Of a stretch of DNA of 64,000 nucleotides, positions 37,001 through 46,110 are shown piece by piece. Within the stretch, counting starts at the first letter, position 1. Each line of letters starts with the position of its first letter. The notes under the pieces are model-generated. The model had not been told where the DNA came from. It did not search any database and saw only the letters and a list, made by a program, of their open reading frames with translations. Source of the stretch: Drosophila persimilis (taxonomy: Eukaryota > Arthropoda > Insecta > Diptera > Drosophilidae); assembly GCF_003286085.1 (NCBI RefSeq), contig NW_020825595.1:1-64000 (forward strand), written 5' to 3'. Position numbers and translations under genes: made by a program.

Positions 37001-37946
37001 AAAGTTGGGCAAACAAGAAGGCTATCTTCATTGCATTGACAAGGGTGACACACCACTATACACGCTGCACGTTGATCATTTGGGACCAATGGATGCGACA
37101 GCCAAGCAATACAAGTACATTTTTGCTGTGGTAGATGCATTCTCCAAGTTTGTGTGGCTGTTCCCAACTAAGTCAACAGGTCACGAAGAAGTTGTGAAGA
37201 GGCTGAGAGATTGGTCATTTGTGTTTGGTTTTCCCAAGCGCATAGTCAGCGACAGAGGAGCAGCGTTTACATCCAACGCATTCAGCGAGTTTCTCAACGA
37301 GAACAAAGTCGAACATGTGTGTACAACGACAGGTGTGGCGAGAGGCAACGGTCAGATTGAGCGGGTGAACCGTTCAATTTTGGGTATCATCGCAAAGCTC
37401 TCAGCTCAGGAGTCAACGAAGTGGTACAAGCATGTGCCAAAGGTTCAGATGGCGATTAATTCGCATGTGCATTCTACGTTGAAGTCGTCGCCATTCGAGG
37501 TCATGTTTGGGACAAAGATGCACAGACAAGCTGAAAGTCGACTATTGGAGGTTCTCAACGAGGAGTTGGTTACGCAGTTTAACAACGAGCGCCAAGAACT
37601 GCGTGACCAAGCGAAACAAAACATTGAGAAGGCGCAAGAGGTGTACAAGCGCAATTATGATAAAAAACGACGACCTGAGCACGGCTACAGACTAGGAGAC
37701 ATGGTCGCGATCAAGAGGACGCAGTTCGTCGCAGGACGCAAGTTGGCCAGCGAGTATCTAGGCCCATATGAAGTCACCAAGGTAAAGCGGAACGGTCGCT
37801 ACGATGTCAGAAAGGTTGCTCAAGTCGAGGGGCCAAACATCACCGCAACGAGCAGTGACAATATGAAGCTATGGCGTTTTTTCTCAGAGAACGAGGATAT
37901 ATTATCATCTGGGACAGATGAAGATGAGCAGGAGGGCCGAATGTAA
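34059..37946 (+). CDS. Q gag-pol polyprotein (1295 residues)
   Basis: Single frame from ATG after a ~400-bp leader. Gag ~1-250. CCHC knuckles CYNCGSGEHKRKDC and CFNCNQNGHISRNC at ~252-285. Protease LVDTGSDVTII at ~317. RT with CVDYRKLNS (~527) and YMDD (~627). RNase H TELHTDASKEGFGAVL (~749). Integrase with an HHCC-type region (~937-975), core HVDHLGP, SDRGAAFTS and GQIERVNR (~1003, 1063, 1098), and a GPY/F module YLGPYEV (~1233). Gag and pol are not separated by a stop or shift. At residues ~658-668 IKWKKW passes straight into EKTAAVSRF, missing ~25-30 residues with the conserved FLGH element that P retains, so RT may be inactive. The stop TAA lies inside the 3' LTR. No env. Confidence 0.9.
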   Translation: MMQTPPPLHWKEREKEEAVPGTSRPIANEREDLENAEKNTEDKIDQMIKLLSLKVLCDEQREMKIAPDNFTKVVSDCDGKSVPIEKWFEIFEKNADAYELTEKQKYVQARGKMTGAAKLFLEAECVCTYEELKNVLLDEFTCSYNSADIHKLLQERKRKSSESMHEYLLQMRKIAAVGHVEDAAVITHIVNGLDIRKEYKYAMYRCKTFRALKEEFDIYDRLNILEKKGNNEQHKTSFEQQSGQSGKKEYCYNCGSGEHKRKDCKAETKCFNCNQNGHISRNCPYEADKVDKVRVILDRSRMKEIQINGIVVDCLVDTGSDVTIIKESMLKTMKNVKLLKCTTMLRGLGQISTKPVGYFNAEVTVDNLQTTQKFLVVPSSQIDFDALLGHDFIKKFRFVADMQGYTFLKHDADPVPTDEHALIYNVTEDSSFVAPPQYRKDVEQMIRNSYQMPTEVAKQSPIQLKIVPERVIKPFHHSPSRLSTDEASAVKKQVEEWIEQGIVRKSSSNVASRVVVVKKKDGTLRVCVDYRKLNSMVLLDCFPVPIMEEVLEKLQSAKWFTIMDLENGFFHVPMEEQSKSYTAFVTKEGLFEFNKAPFGFKNSPAAFIRFVSYIFQELINSDIMQLYMDDIIVYAASPEVCMRKTKLVLETAAKFGLKIKWKKWEKTAAVSRFATPKDIKAVQAFLGLTGFFRKFIPGYAQVARPLTNLLRKEAVFNIGEAEQQSLQTLKNLLVIAPVLHLYSREAPTELHTDASKEGFGAVLLQQFDGNFHPIYYWSKKTTQAESKRHSYYLQVKAAYLALKKFRHYLLGIKFDLATDCAAFKQTTTKADIPREVSQWILYMEDFTFKVVHRPGDRMRHVDCLSRFPQTCMFVTTELTARIKKAQQDDDFIKATVEILKQHPYQDYKLKGGLLFKSVNGNDVLVVPRLMEREIIQGSHEVGHFSTAKTMHSVQQQYWIPHLERKVNKLITNCISCIIFSKKLGKQEGYLHCIDKGDTPLYTLHVDHLGPMDATAKQYKYIFAVVDAFSKFVWLFPTKSTGHEEVVKRLRDWSFVFGFPKRIVSDRGAAFTSNAFSEFLNENKVEHVCTTTGVARGNGQIERVNRSILGIIAKLSAQESTKWYKHVPKVQMAINSHVHSTLKSSPFEVMFGTKMHRQAESRLLEVLNEELVTQFNNERQELRDQAKQNIEKAQEVYKRNYDKKRRPEHGYRLGDMVAIKRTQFVAGRKLASEYLGPYEVTKVKRNGRYDVRKVAQVEGPNITATSSDNMKLWRFFSENEDILSSGTDEDEQEGRM

Positions 37947-38230
37947 AGGACAGTGTATCAAGCAGTTAACACTATCCCATCTAAATTAACATTTGAACTT
38001 AAGATACCATCGATAAGACCTAACCGATATAACCAGACTTAACCGATGTTTAAAAGACCTAGCCGATAAGGGGTTATCGATATGGGAGTCGGTTGTTGGA
38101 AGTAGAAGCAGAAAGTTGAACAAAAAGTCGGAAGAACAGAATCATTAATTGCACATCTTAAATCAAACACTTTGTACTCTTTTTCGATCAAAACATTATT
38201 AATAAACGATACTTTAATATTAATCTTACA
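37942..38230 (+). repeat. Q 3' LTR
   Basis: 289 bp. The gag-pol stop codon occupies LTR positions 3-5. The polypurine tract is the short GAGCAGGAGGG inside the last codons. Confidence 0.92.
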
Positions 38231-38487
38231 TATATGCTGTTTTCAGACCATTGATAGATGACGGTATTTTGATTTTGTATATGGACGATATTATTATTCC
38301 ATCAAAGGATGTGCATGAAGGACTTGAAAAATTAAAGAAGTTGTTGAGTATCGCAGAGATTTCAGGATTACGCATAAAATGGGAGAAATCGCAAGTGTTA
38401 CAGCGCAAGGTTAATTTTTTGGGTTACATAATAGAGAATTCAACGATAAGACCAATTCGGGTCGAATGATGAGTCAGGACGGCCGAA
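38231..38487 (+). pseudogene. P RT remainder and last pol codons
   Basis: LYMDDIIIPSKD and VNFLGYIIENSTIRPI continue RT from 33364. A large deletion then joins to the final pol codons (SQDGRM, stop TAG inside LTR d). RNase H and integrase of P are gone. Confidence 0.8.
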
Positions 38488-38739
38488 TGTAGGGTTGGCA
38501 GCCCTTTAATGAGTATCGATCTATCGCTAGGGATAGTCAAGGGTAGAGGAAGATATATCGATAGTAAGTAAGAGTTCGACTGCAGAAGCGAGCAGACGTG
38601 CGAAAAGAACTATGCTAAAAAACCTATTTGTAACCATTTATTAAAATAAATATAATACAACGACGTGTGGCGTATATTTGATGGAGTTTCTGGAGCGGAT
38701 TCTTACTCACTTGTAGGGAGCCCACCAAGGATCCCTACA
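38488..38739 (+). repeat. P LTR d (3' LTR)
   Basis: 252 bp. Right neighbour TAAATGCACAG is the continuation of the 412-like RT. Confidence 0.9.
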
Positions 38740-39965
38740 TAAATGCACAGATAAAGGAATCTTGCCAGATGACAAGAAATATGACGTCATCAAAAACTAT
38801 CCAGTCCCACATGATGCGGACAGCGCTAGACGATTTATTGCATTTTGCAATTATTATAGACGTTTTATTAAAAACTTCGCCGACTATTCCCGGCACATAA
38901 CTAGATTATGTAAAAAGAATGTCCCCTTTGAGTGGTCAACTGAATGTCAAAATGCATTCCAATATTTAAAAGATAAACTTATGGAACCCACACTGTTACA
39001 GTACCCAGATTTTCAGAAAGAATTTTGCATAATCACCGATGCTAGTAAACAAGCATGTGGAGCGGTTTTAACTCAAAACCATAACGGACTCCAACTCCCA
39101 TTAGCATATGCATCACGTTCATTCACAAAAGGTGAAAGTAACAAAAGTACAACAGAACAGGAATTAGCAGCAATTCATTGGGCAATTACCCATTTTCGAC
39201 CATATATCTATGGTAAACACTTTACAGTAAAAACGGATCACAGACCACTAACATACCTATTTTCAATGGTCAATCCCAGCTCAAAACTCACACGCATGCG
39301 GCTCGAATTAGAAGAATACGACTTTACAGTCGAGTATCTAAAGGGTAAAGATAATCATGTAGCAGATGCGTTATCAAGAATAACCATCACAGACCTGAAA
39401 AACATACAAAAAACGAATAAAGTCCTGAAAGTCACTACCAGGCAACAGAGTAGACAGAAATCCTGCGCAGGAAAAGAACATATAGAATTGCCTAGGCAAT
39501 CTCTAACAAAAGCTTCAAAGCCCAACGTATATGAAGTCATCAACAATGACGAAGTACGTAAAGTAGTGACCTTGCATGTAAATAATAATTTATGTTTTTT
39601 CAAACATGGAAAAAAAATTACTGCAAGATATGATGTTAGCGATTTGTATACTAATGGAACCCTTGACTTAGGTCAGTTTTTCCAAAGGCTTGAAACGCAA
39701 GCCGGTAAACAAAAAATCAGCCAACTCAAAGTGGCACCGTGGGAAAATATCTTTGAATACATTTCAATAGATAATTTTAAAAATATGGGCAATAAAATAT
39801 TACGAACAATAAGAGTAGCGCTACTCAACCCGGTGACCCTAATTAAAAATGAAAAAGAAAAAGAAGCAATACTGTCTACATTACATGATGATCCCATACA
39901 AGGAGGACATACAGGCATAACAAAAACCTTGGCCAAGGTCAAAAGACATTATTTTTGGAAAGGTA
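38740..39965 (+). pseudogene. 412-like RT end, RNase H and integrase zinc-finger start
   Basis: Continues from 22921: GILPDDKKYDVI, FIAFCNYYRRFIKNFADYSR, then RNase H (FCIITDASKQACGAVL, STTEQELAAIHWAI, VKTDHRPLTYLF, NHVADALSRI). A tether follows, and HDDPIQGGHTGITKTLAKVKRHYFWKG is the first half of the integrase HHCC finger in two adjoining parts. The reading frame is open throughout. At GGTA (39962-39965) a mag-like element is inserted, and the second half (CPKC) is at 43110. Confidence 0.85.
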
Positions 39966-42757
39966 GAACATTTTTGAGAGCTTTTAATTTTGAGTTAATG
40001 CAGGTGAACAATGTGTACGTAAATGAACCAAATTCTGTAATTACAGAACAGATTAAATCGGAGTTTGCTGAAGTTTTTGAGCCTCGTTTAGGTTCATATA
40101 CTACGAATACGATATCGTTACTATTAAAAGAAGATGCAAAACCAATATTTTTCAAGCCTAGGTCAGTACCATTAGCATGGAAAGAAAAGATTGAAGTACA
40201 GTTACGAAAATTCATAGATGATGGAATTTTAGAGCAAGTTGTTAGTTCTGAATGGGCAACACCTTTGGTACCGATTTTAAAACCAAACGGTGACATACGA
40301 ATTTGTGGTGACTATAAGGTTACATTAAACCGGTCTTTAGTCGACGTAAAGTATCCACTACCTCGAATAGACGACATTTTTGCAGCGCTTGAAGGGGGTA
40401 CACTGTATTCAAAACTTGACCTGTCAAATGCTTACAATCAGCTAAATTTAGATGAGCAGTCTCAAAATTTGTGTACTTGGAGCACACATATTGGACTATT
40501 GAAAGTTAAACGCTTACCATTTGGTATAAAAACTGCAGCAGCTATTTTTCAAAAAACAATGGAAGGGTTGTTTCAGGGTATGCGAGGAGTTGTGGTTTAT
40601 CAAGATGACATAACAGTTACAGGACGAGATCTTCAAGAACATATTTCAAACCTAAAAGCTGTACTTAGAAAACTGAAATCAGTTGGACTTAAATTAAATG
40701 ACAAGAAATGTGAGTTCTTTAAATCCAAAATTTGTTACCTAGGATTTTCAATTGACAGGATAGGACTGAGCAAAAACAATGATAGAGTTGCGAGTGTATT
40801 GTTTGCACCGGCTCCGGAAAACGTATCACAGCTTAGAGCTTTCATAGGCATGGTAAATTATTATTCAAAGTTTATCAATAACTTCGCTCAGATAATGAGT
40901 CCTTTATATGCATTATTAAAGAAAAATACAAAATTTAATTGGACACGCGAATGTCAGAGTGCATATGAAGAGGTAAAGAAAAAAGTAACTTCTGAACAAG
41001 TTTTAGTTCACTACAACCCAGATCAACCGTTAGTATTAACGACTGATGCTAGCAGTCATGCAGTTTCAGGTGTTTTATCACATAAATGCAATGAAGATAT
41101 CAAACCAATAGCATTTGTATCAAGAGCATTATCCAAAAGCGAGCATAATTACAGTACAATCGAGAAAGAGGCCCTGGCTATAGTGTTTTGTGTGTGTAAA
41201 TTAAGACAGTATCTTTTAGGAAACAAGTTCATCCTTCGAACAGATCACAAACCTTTACTAAGCATATTTGGAGACCTGAAAGGACTTCCATTGATGGCCT
41301 CTGCACGAATGCAAAGATGGGCTCTGACTTTGTCAGGTTTTCAATATACAGTTGAACACATAAAGGGGACCTTAAATATAGCAGATGGACTCTCAAGAAT
41401 GCCTCAATGGGAAACGGCTGTACCAAACGAAGACTATAATTACATACATTTTATACAGTCCGAAAAGGTGTTCAAAATTAGCTTCAAAGAAATAGCTCGT
41501 GAAACACGACGTGACCCAATATTATCAAAAGTTTGTGAGGCAATTAACACTGGTTCGAAGACAAGATTAAATGGCAGCGAGTTTTCTGCCTACATCTCTA
41601 AAACAAATGAACTTTCAGTGGAATATGATTGTATCTTATGGGGACACAGAGTAGTAATTCCAACCAAACTGAGACAAGCTATTTTAGCAGAATTTCATGC
41701 ATCGCATTTGGGAATAGTAAAAACCAAAATGTTAGCACGTTCTTATGTGTGGTGGCCTTGCATAGATTCTGAAATTGAGAAATTAATTCGAGATTGTATT
41801 CCTTGTCAGGAACTACAATCAAGTCCAGAAAAGAGTCTGTTAATACCGTAGAAATCCACAGGAAAGGCTTGGAGTCGAGTACACATAGACTTTGCAGGAC
41901 CAATTAGAGGTTTTCATTTATTGGTTATTATAGATTCTTATACAAAATGGGCAGAAGTATTCAAAACGAAGGAAATAACTTCATTGTTTACTATCAACAA
42001 GCTTAGAGAAGTATTTTGTCGATATGGTTTACCAGACGTGTTAGTTAGTGACAATGGACGACAGTTTACTTCTGATGATTTTAAAACGTTTATGAAAAAC
42101 AATGGTGTTAATCACATTTTTACTGCTCCAGGACATCCAGCGACTAATGGTCAAGCAGAAAATTTTGTAAAGACTGTTAAGAAATCACTATATGCAAACA
42201 TAAAGGCTAATGAAAGACAAGATTTTAATACAATTTTAAATAGATTTTTGATCGATTACAGAAATACGATTCATTGTACTACGGGCGAATCTCCTGCTAA
42301 ATTATTTTTTGGTCGTACACTAAAAACAAGATTTTCGTTGTTAAAACCACCTACGGTCGAAAGCATAATAAACAAAAAACAGACTGAGTGTGTTGTAAAT
42401 CACAAAGGTAGACGAAGCACAGAATTTTTAAAGGGTCAAAAAGTTATGGTTAGGGACTACAAAAATCCTAACAAAGCAAGCTGGACTCAGGCAACTGTAA
42501 AACAACAACTGGGCCCGCGTTCGTATTGTTGTATTTTGGCGAACAATAACAGAGAAATAAAACGTCACCTGGATCAAATTAGAAACCAAAGCACTAACAA
42601 TCATACATCGCCTAATGCGAAAACACCTGATGTCGAAAGCAATTGTTCAGTAGATGACAATTCCAAAACCAACAATGAACAAATAGTTTCTCAACAAACA
42701 CCCACCAGGAGAGAGTTGAGACCACGTGAGGCAGGGAAGGTAGTAAAGCGTATTTAA
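39966..42757 (+). pseudogene. mag-like pol: RT, RNase H, integrase with one nonsense codon
   Basis: RT from FAEVFEPRLGSYTTN through ICGDYKVTLNRSL, SKLDLSNAYNQL, LPFGIKTAAAIFQK and VVYQDDITVTG. RNase H has LVLTTDASSHAVSGVLSH and STIEKEALAIVF. The integrase finger is HASHLGIVKTK ... CIPC. TAG at 41849-41851 interrupts the tether, and the core continues in the same frame (HIDFAGP, SDNGRQFTSDDF, GQAENFVKTVKK) to a basic C-terminus ending at 42757. The first part is in the same frame as the 412-like RNase H, so an accidental 1029-residue chimeric frame exists (38762-41851). Confidence 0.85.
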
Positions 42758-42963
42758 CAATAAAATAATATAAAGAAAGGAATTATGAAATCAAATTATG
42801 TACAAATTAAACACTGAAACAAATACTAAATAGATTAAGAAGAAAGAAAAATACGAAATCACATAAATTTTATATACGCTAATTAGATTAAGTACACAAA
42901 TCAAATTGTTATAAGAAAATAGATTTGTAAATGACATGTATATTAAACATCTAAGGAGAGGCG
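42758..42963 (+). other. mag-like 3' untranslated region
   Basis: A-rich, no frame, ends in the purine run before the LTR. Confidence 0.6.
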
Positions 42964-43073
42964 TGTTAGGTATTATATTAATATCTATATACGGTCACAC
43001 CATCCAAGGGATATAGAATAAAAGAGAATCTTGAAGACAACGCGTGCTTAAATCTGAGTGTCAATACACTACA
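42964..43073 (+). repeat. mag-like 3' LTR (110 bp)
   Basis: TGTTAGGTATTATATT...CACTACA, followed by GGTA and the continuing 412-like frame. There is no second copy in the window, so the limits rest on TG...CA and the target repeat. Confidence 0.6.
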
Positions 43074-43469
43074 GGTATGACTAAAGAAATAAGCAATTAC
43101 ATACGAAAATGTCCAAAATGCCAAAAAGCTAAAGTAACCAAGCACACAATAACTCCATTGACTATTACAGAAACACCATACATGGCTTTTGATAGGGTAA
43201 TAGTGGATACGATCGGTCCACTTCCTAAATCAGAACAAGGAAATGAATATGCAGTCACCTTAATATGTGACCTGACAAAATACCTTGTTGCCATACCTAT
43301 TAGAAACAAAAGTGCAAACACAGTAGCTAAAGCTATTTTTGAAAATTTTATTCTAAAGTACGGTCCAATGAAGACGTTCATAACGGACATGGGAACAGAA
43401 TATAAAAAATCAATAATTGAAGACTTATGTAAAAATCTAAACATCAAAAACATAACTTCTACTGCACAT
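43074..43469 (+). pseudogene. 412-like integrase: finger end and core
   Basis: GMTKEISNYIRKCPKCQKAKV completes the HHCC finger. RVIVDTIGPLP and FITDMGTEYKKS carry the first two catalytic Asp. The frame is broken at CTGCACAT by a solo LTR and continues at 45049. Confidence 0.85.
43466..43469. repeat. target-site duplication ACAT
   Basis: ACAT at 43466-43469 and 45049-45052. The uninterrupted site CTGCACATCATCACC is seen at 211-225. Confidence 0.85.
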
Positions 43470-45048
43470 TGTGACGGCGCTTCGGCCGGGGTATGCTCGT
43501 CGCGCCGGGTTCCACAGAAATTTGTTTGATCTCTGGGTGTGGTAGCTGAAAGAGAGTCTCGTGGTTCAAGAATAAGGCAGGCTTGGATCGGTAATAAAAG
43601 AGATAGAGTTAGTTTTATTGTGCTTAATGGTACAAAGTTTGGTAGTTGCGCGGGTGTTTTTGCGGCGGGCTCGTCCTTCGGGGTCGTCCTTCGGTTGGGC
43701 CGCACGTGGCGGATGGTTGCGTGCGGGGCCGGGGAGTCGTCTGGCCGGATCGATGGAGGTCGTCTGTGCTCCGCGGGGAAGGGTGTTGCGGAGGGTTACT
43801 GCGCTCCGAGGAGTGATTCTGTGGAGGAGGGTTAATGCGCTCCGAGAAGAATTAAAGGTTGCGGAGGGCGAATGCGCTCCGAGGCGAATTAAATGTTGCG
43901 GAGGGTTAATGCGCTCCGAGGAGAAGAAATGTTGCGGAGGGTTAATGCGCTACGAGGAGAAGGAAATGTTGCGGAGGGTTAATGCGCTCCGAGGAGAATT
44001 AATGTTGCGGAGGGTGAATGCGCTCCGAGGAGAATTAAATGTTGCGGAGGGTGAATGCGCTCCGAGGAGAAGTAAATGTTGCGGAGGGTGAATGCGCTCC
44101 GAGGAGAATTAATGTTGCGGAGGGTGAATGCGCTCCGAGGAGAATTAATGTTGCGGAGGGTTAATGCGCTCCGAGGAGAAGTAAATGTTGCGGAGGGTGA
44201 ATGCGCTCCGAGGAGAATTAAATGTTGCGGAGGGTGAATGCGCTCCGAGGAGAAGTAAATGTTGCGGAGGGTGAATGCGCTCCGAGGAGAATTAATGTTG
44301 CGGAGGGTTAATGCGCTCCGAGGAGAATTAATGTTGCGGAGGGTTAATGCGCTCCGAGGAGAAGAAATGTTGCGGAGGGTTAATGCGCTCCGAGGAGAAT
44401 TAATGTTGCGGAGGGGGAATGCGCTCCGAGGAGAATTAATGTTGCGGAGGGTTAATGCGCTCCGAGGAGAATTAATGTTGCGGAGGGTGAATGCGCTCCG
44501 AGGAGAATTAATGTTGCGGAGGGTTAATGCGCTCCGAGGAGAATTAATGTTGCGGAGGGTTCTCCGAGGAGAAGAAGGGAGGCGGAGGTTTAATGCACTC
44601 CGAGGAGGATGGGAGGATCGCTGGGTCTGCTGGTGGCTGCTGCTCGCTCTGGCGGAGCTCCTTTTATTCCCAAAACGCGGCTGATCTTACGGTCTGTCCC
44701 TAGCGCGTTGTGCTGCGGGGCCCTAACGCGTTTGCACGGGCCGGCTGATAGTGTGCTTGTTGGTGCGTGGGTTATGGCCACACTTGGTCCGGTCAGCTGG
44801 GGGTGTGCCCGTGGCTGGCTGTGCTACGGGCCCATTGGTGGGGCTCAGCTGTGGTTTGTTTGTTTGTATTGTTTGTTTATTTATATTTCTTTTATTCTGT
44901 GGCAGGTCTTCATGTATTTGTCGCTTATGTTCTACTTATCCTACTAATACTTATTTTCTAATCTTCCTGGCTTGTCTTGGTGATTCTATTGAGGTTGGTT
45001 TGGTGTTTGTGGCGCCGGCGCTTGGTTTTCCTGGCGCTGGGCGTCGCA
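43470..45048. repeat. solo LTR (1579 bp) with internal minisatellite
   Basis: TGTGACGGCG...GGCGTCGCA with TG...CA ends and a 4-bp target duplication, and no internal retroelement genes. GC-rich, in contrast to the AT-rich host element. About half is a 36-bp tandem repeat. The most economical explanation is LTR-LTR recombination of an unseen element. The ends TG(T/C)GACG are also imperfect inverted repeats, so a DNA transposon is a less likely alternative. Confidence 0.7.
43786..44600. repeat. 36-bp minisatellite (~22 units)
   Basis: Unit TTGCGGAGGGTTAATGCGCT + CCGAGGAGAATTAATG with variants (GTGAATG, AAGTAAATG). Because 36 is a multiple of three, long open frames (MLRRVNALRGEL repeated) appear. 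I take these as a by-product, not as a gene. Confidence 0.85.
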
Positions 45049-45367
45049 ACATCATCACCAGACTGTAGGAACCGTGGAGCACCTCTATATAACATAGATG
45101 ATTACTCTAAAGAGAGTAAATACAGATTAGAATTAGCATATAAACGAGCAAAATAAACAGCTATATGACTTAAAGTTAAAAGATTCAAATTTAGCTGAAG
45201 GAGATACAGTTTTATTGAAAAATGAAACAGGTCATAAGCTAGATTTTAAATATATAGGACCATATAGAGTAGAAAGTATCGGAGAAAGAGATAACGTCAT
45301 AATCTCCGATAATAAAAACAAAACTCAGAAAGTCCATAAGGATAGGTTAAAGATTTGCAATTATTAA
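45049..45367 (+). pseudogene. 412-like integrase C-terminus with GPY/F module
   Basis: Resumes at the ACAT repeat. A ~200-bp deletion between GTGGAGC and GCACCTC (compare 240 and 440) removes the end of the core. After a frameshift, EGDTVLLKNETGHKLDFKYIGPYRVESI is the GPY/F module, and the protein ends KICNY at 45367. Confidence 0.8.
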
Positions 45368-45593
45368 TCATTTTTGGTATGGCCATACATAAATATAAAC
45401 CATAAAAATATACTATTCTGCATTTATATTCAAATAACTTTTGAATTTTATCAATAATAATTCAAGTTCAACACTCTAATAATTGACTAAAAAGAAAAAA
45501 AAAATATATATATAAATTATCTTTTTAAGAATACATAACTCGTATATATAGTAAAAGCTAAAAAAATAACTTCTTTAGATTACGTTATTTTTC

Positions 45594-45606
45594 AAAAGGA
45601 GGGAGA
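45594..45606 (+). other. 412-like polypurine tract
   Basis: AAAAGGAGGGAGA directly before the LTR. The stretch 45368-45593 is AT-rich 3' UTR without genes. Confidence 0.85.
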
Positions 45607-46106
45607 TGTAGTATGCTCATATTAAATTAAATATAATATACACATTCACGTAAAGTATTCATTATTTCGAATACCCACTGTAACGACAGTACTTAAAGAA
45701 TACACACTGTAACACTTTGTTTCAGTGTTTACGTAACACTAAAGTCCCAGACATTCTGGGTGATCGTATTACGATTCACTCAAGAATGCCTCGAGCGACC
45801 CAAATGCAGCGTCAGCATGTTCCCATGACTTGACGGCACTAATATATGCATACACACATATATCTTCCCTCGCGCCCTCGCTGCCAACAGCGCTGAGCAT
45901 ATTCACACATATACATACTAACATATAAGAGATAAGAACACATAGTTCTGCCGCTCCGCTGCCGGCGTCACTGGCAGCGCAGCTCCGCGGCTTTTGGCTT
46001 ACAAAAGCCCAAAACACAATTGTAAAATTCAGAATATAAAACACAATAAAACAGATCGGAGGGTTGACCCCCAAAGATCCAAGAAAAGGACTGTACATCG
46101 TTTACA
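45607..46106 (+). repeat. 412-like 3' LTR
   Basis: 500 bp, pairs with 18380-18881. Followed by GGTG. Confidence 0.9.
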
Positions 46107-46110
46107 GGTG

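Larger units (their letters stand above)
33365..38230 (+). mobile_element. Ty3/gypsy element 'Q', complete, LTRs identical by eye
   Basis: 4866 bp. LTRs 33365-33653 and 37942-38230 (289 bp each, TGTAAAGG...CTTACA) show no difference in a base-by-base reading. TATA (33361-33364 and 38231-38234) is the target duplication, and removing Q restores the P RT frame. A tRNA-Pro-like PBS and one gag-pol ORF lie between. Youngest insertion of the nest. Confidence 0.92.
22922..38739 (+). mobile_element. Ty3/gypsy element 'P' array: four LTRs, three leaders, interleaved 412-like pieces
   Basis: 252-bp LTRs at 22922, 26073, 30313 and 38488 (TGTAGGG...CCCTACA). Each of the first three is followed by a tRNA-Pro PBS and the same ~650-bp leader. 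In units 1 and 2 the leader runs into 412-like gag, protease and RT that stop at the P insertion site. Only unit 3 has P's own gag and pol. The period of units 1 and 2 is 3151 bp. The simplest reading is tandem duplication after a single insertion. Confidence 0.85.
39966..43073 (+). mobile_element. mag-like Ty3/gypsy element, 5' part deleted, 110-bp 3' LTR
   Basis: Inserted in the HHCC finger of the 412-like integrase. GGTA (39962-39965, 43074-43077) flanks it. The 5' LTR, gag and protease are missing right after the left GGTA. RT has the YQDD box. A purine run (AGGAGAGG) precedes a short LTR, TGTTAGG...ACTACA (42964-43073). Very short LTRs are known for mag itself. Confidence 0.75.
18380..46106 (+). 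mobile_element. 412/mdg1-like LTR retrotransposon with nested insertions (27.7 kb)
   Basis: LTRs at 18380-18881 and 45607-46106 begin TGTAGTATGC and end TTTACA. The PBS is complementary to tRNA-Arg, the primer known for mdg1 and 412. The polypurine tract is at 45594-45606. The internal region reads leader, gag, protease, RT, RNase H, integrase, split by a DINE-1-like copy (20017), the P/Q array (22922-38739), a mag-like element (39966) and a solo LTR (43470). Confidence 0.9.

Noticed and set aside
44259..44684. 141-codon open frame of repeated MLRRVNALRGEL units
   Set aside because: Produced by a 36-bp minisatellite whose length is divisible by three. No start context, no homology motif, and frames are equally long elsewhere in the array.
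43470..45048. rDNA-type or R-element insertion, suggested by GC-rich repeats
   Set aside because: The ends are TG...CA with a 4-bp target duplication inside a retroelement integrase, which fits a solo LTR. No rRNA sequence is visible.
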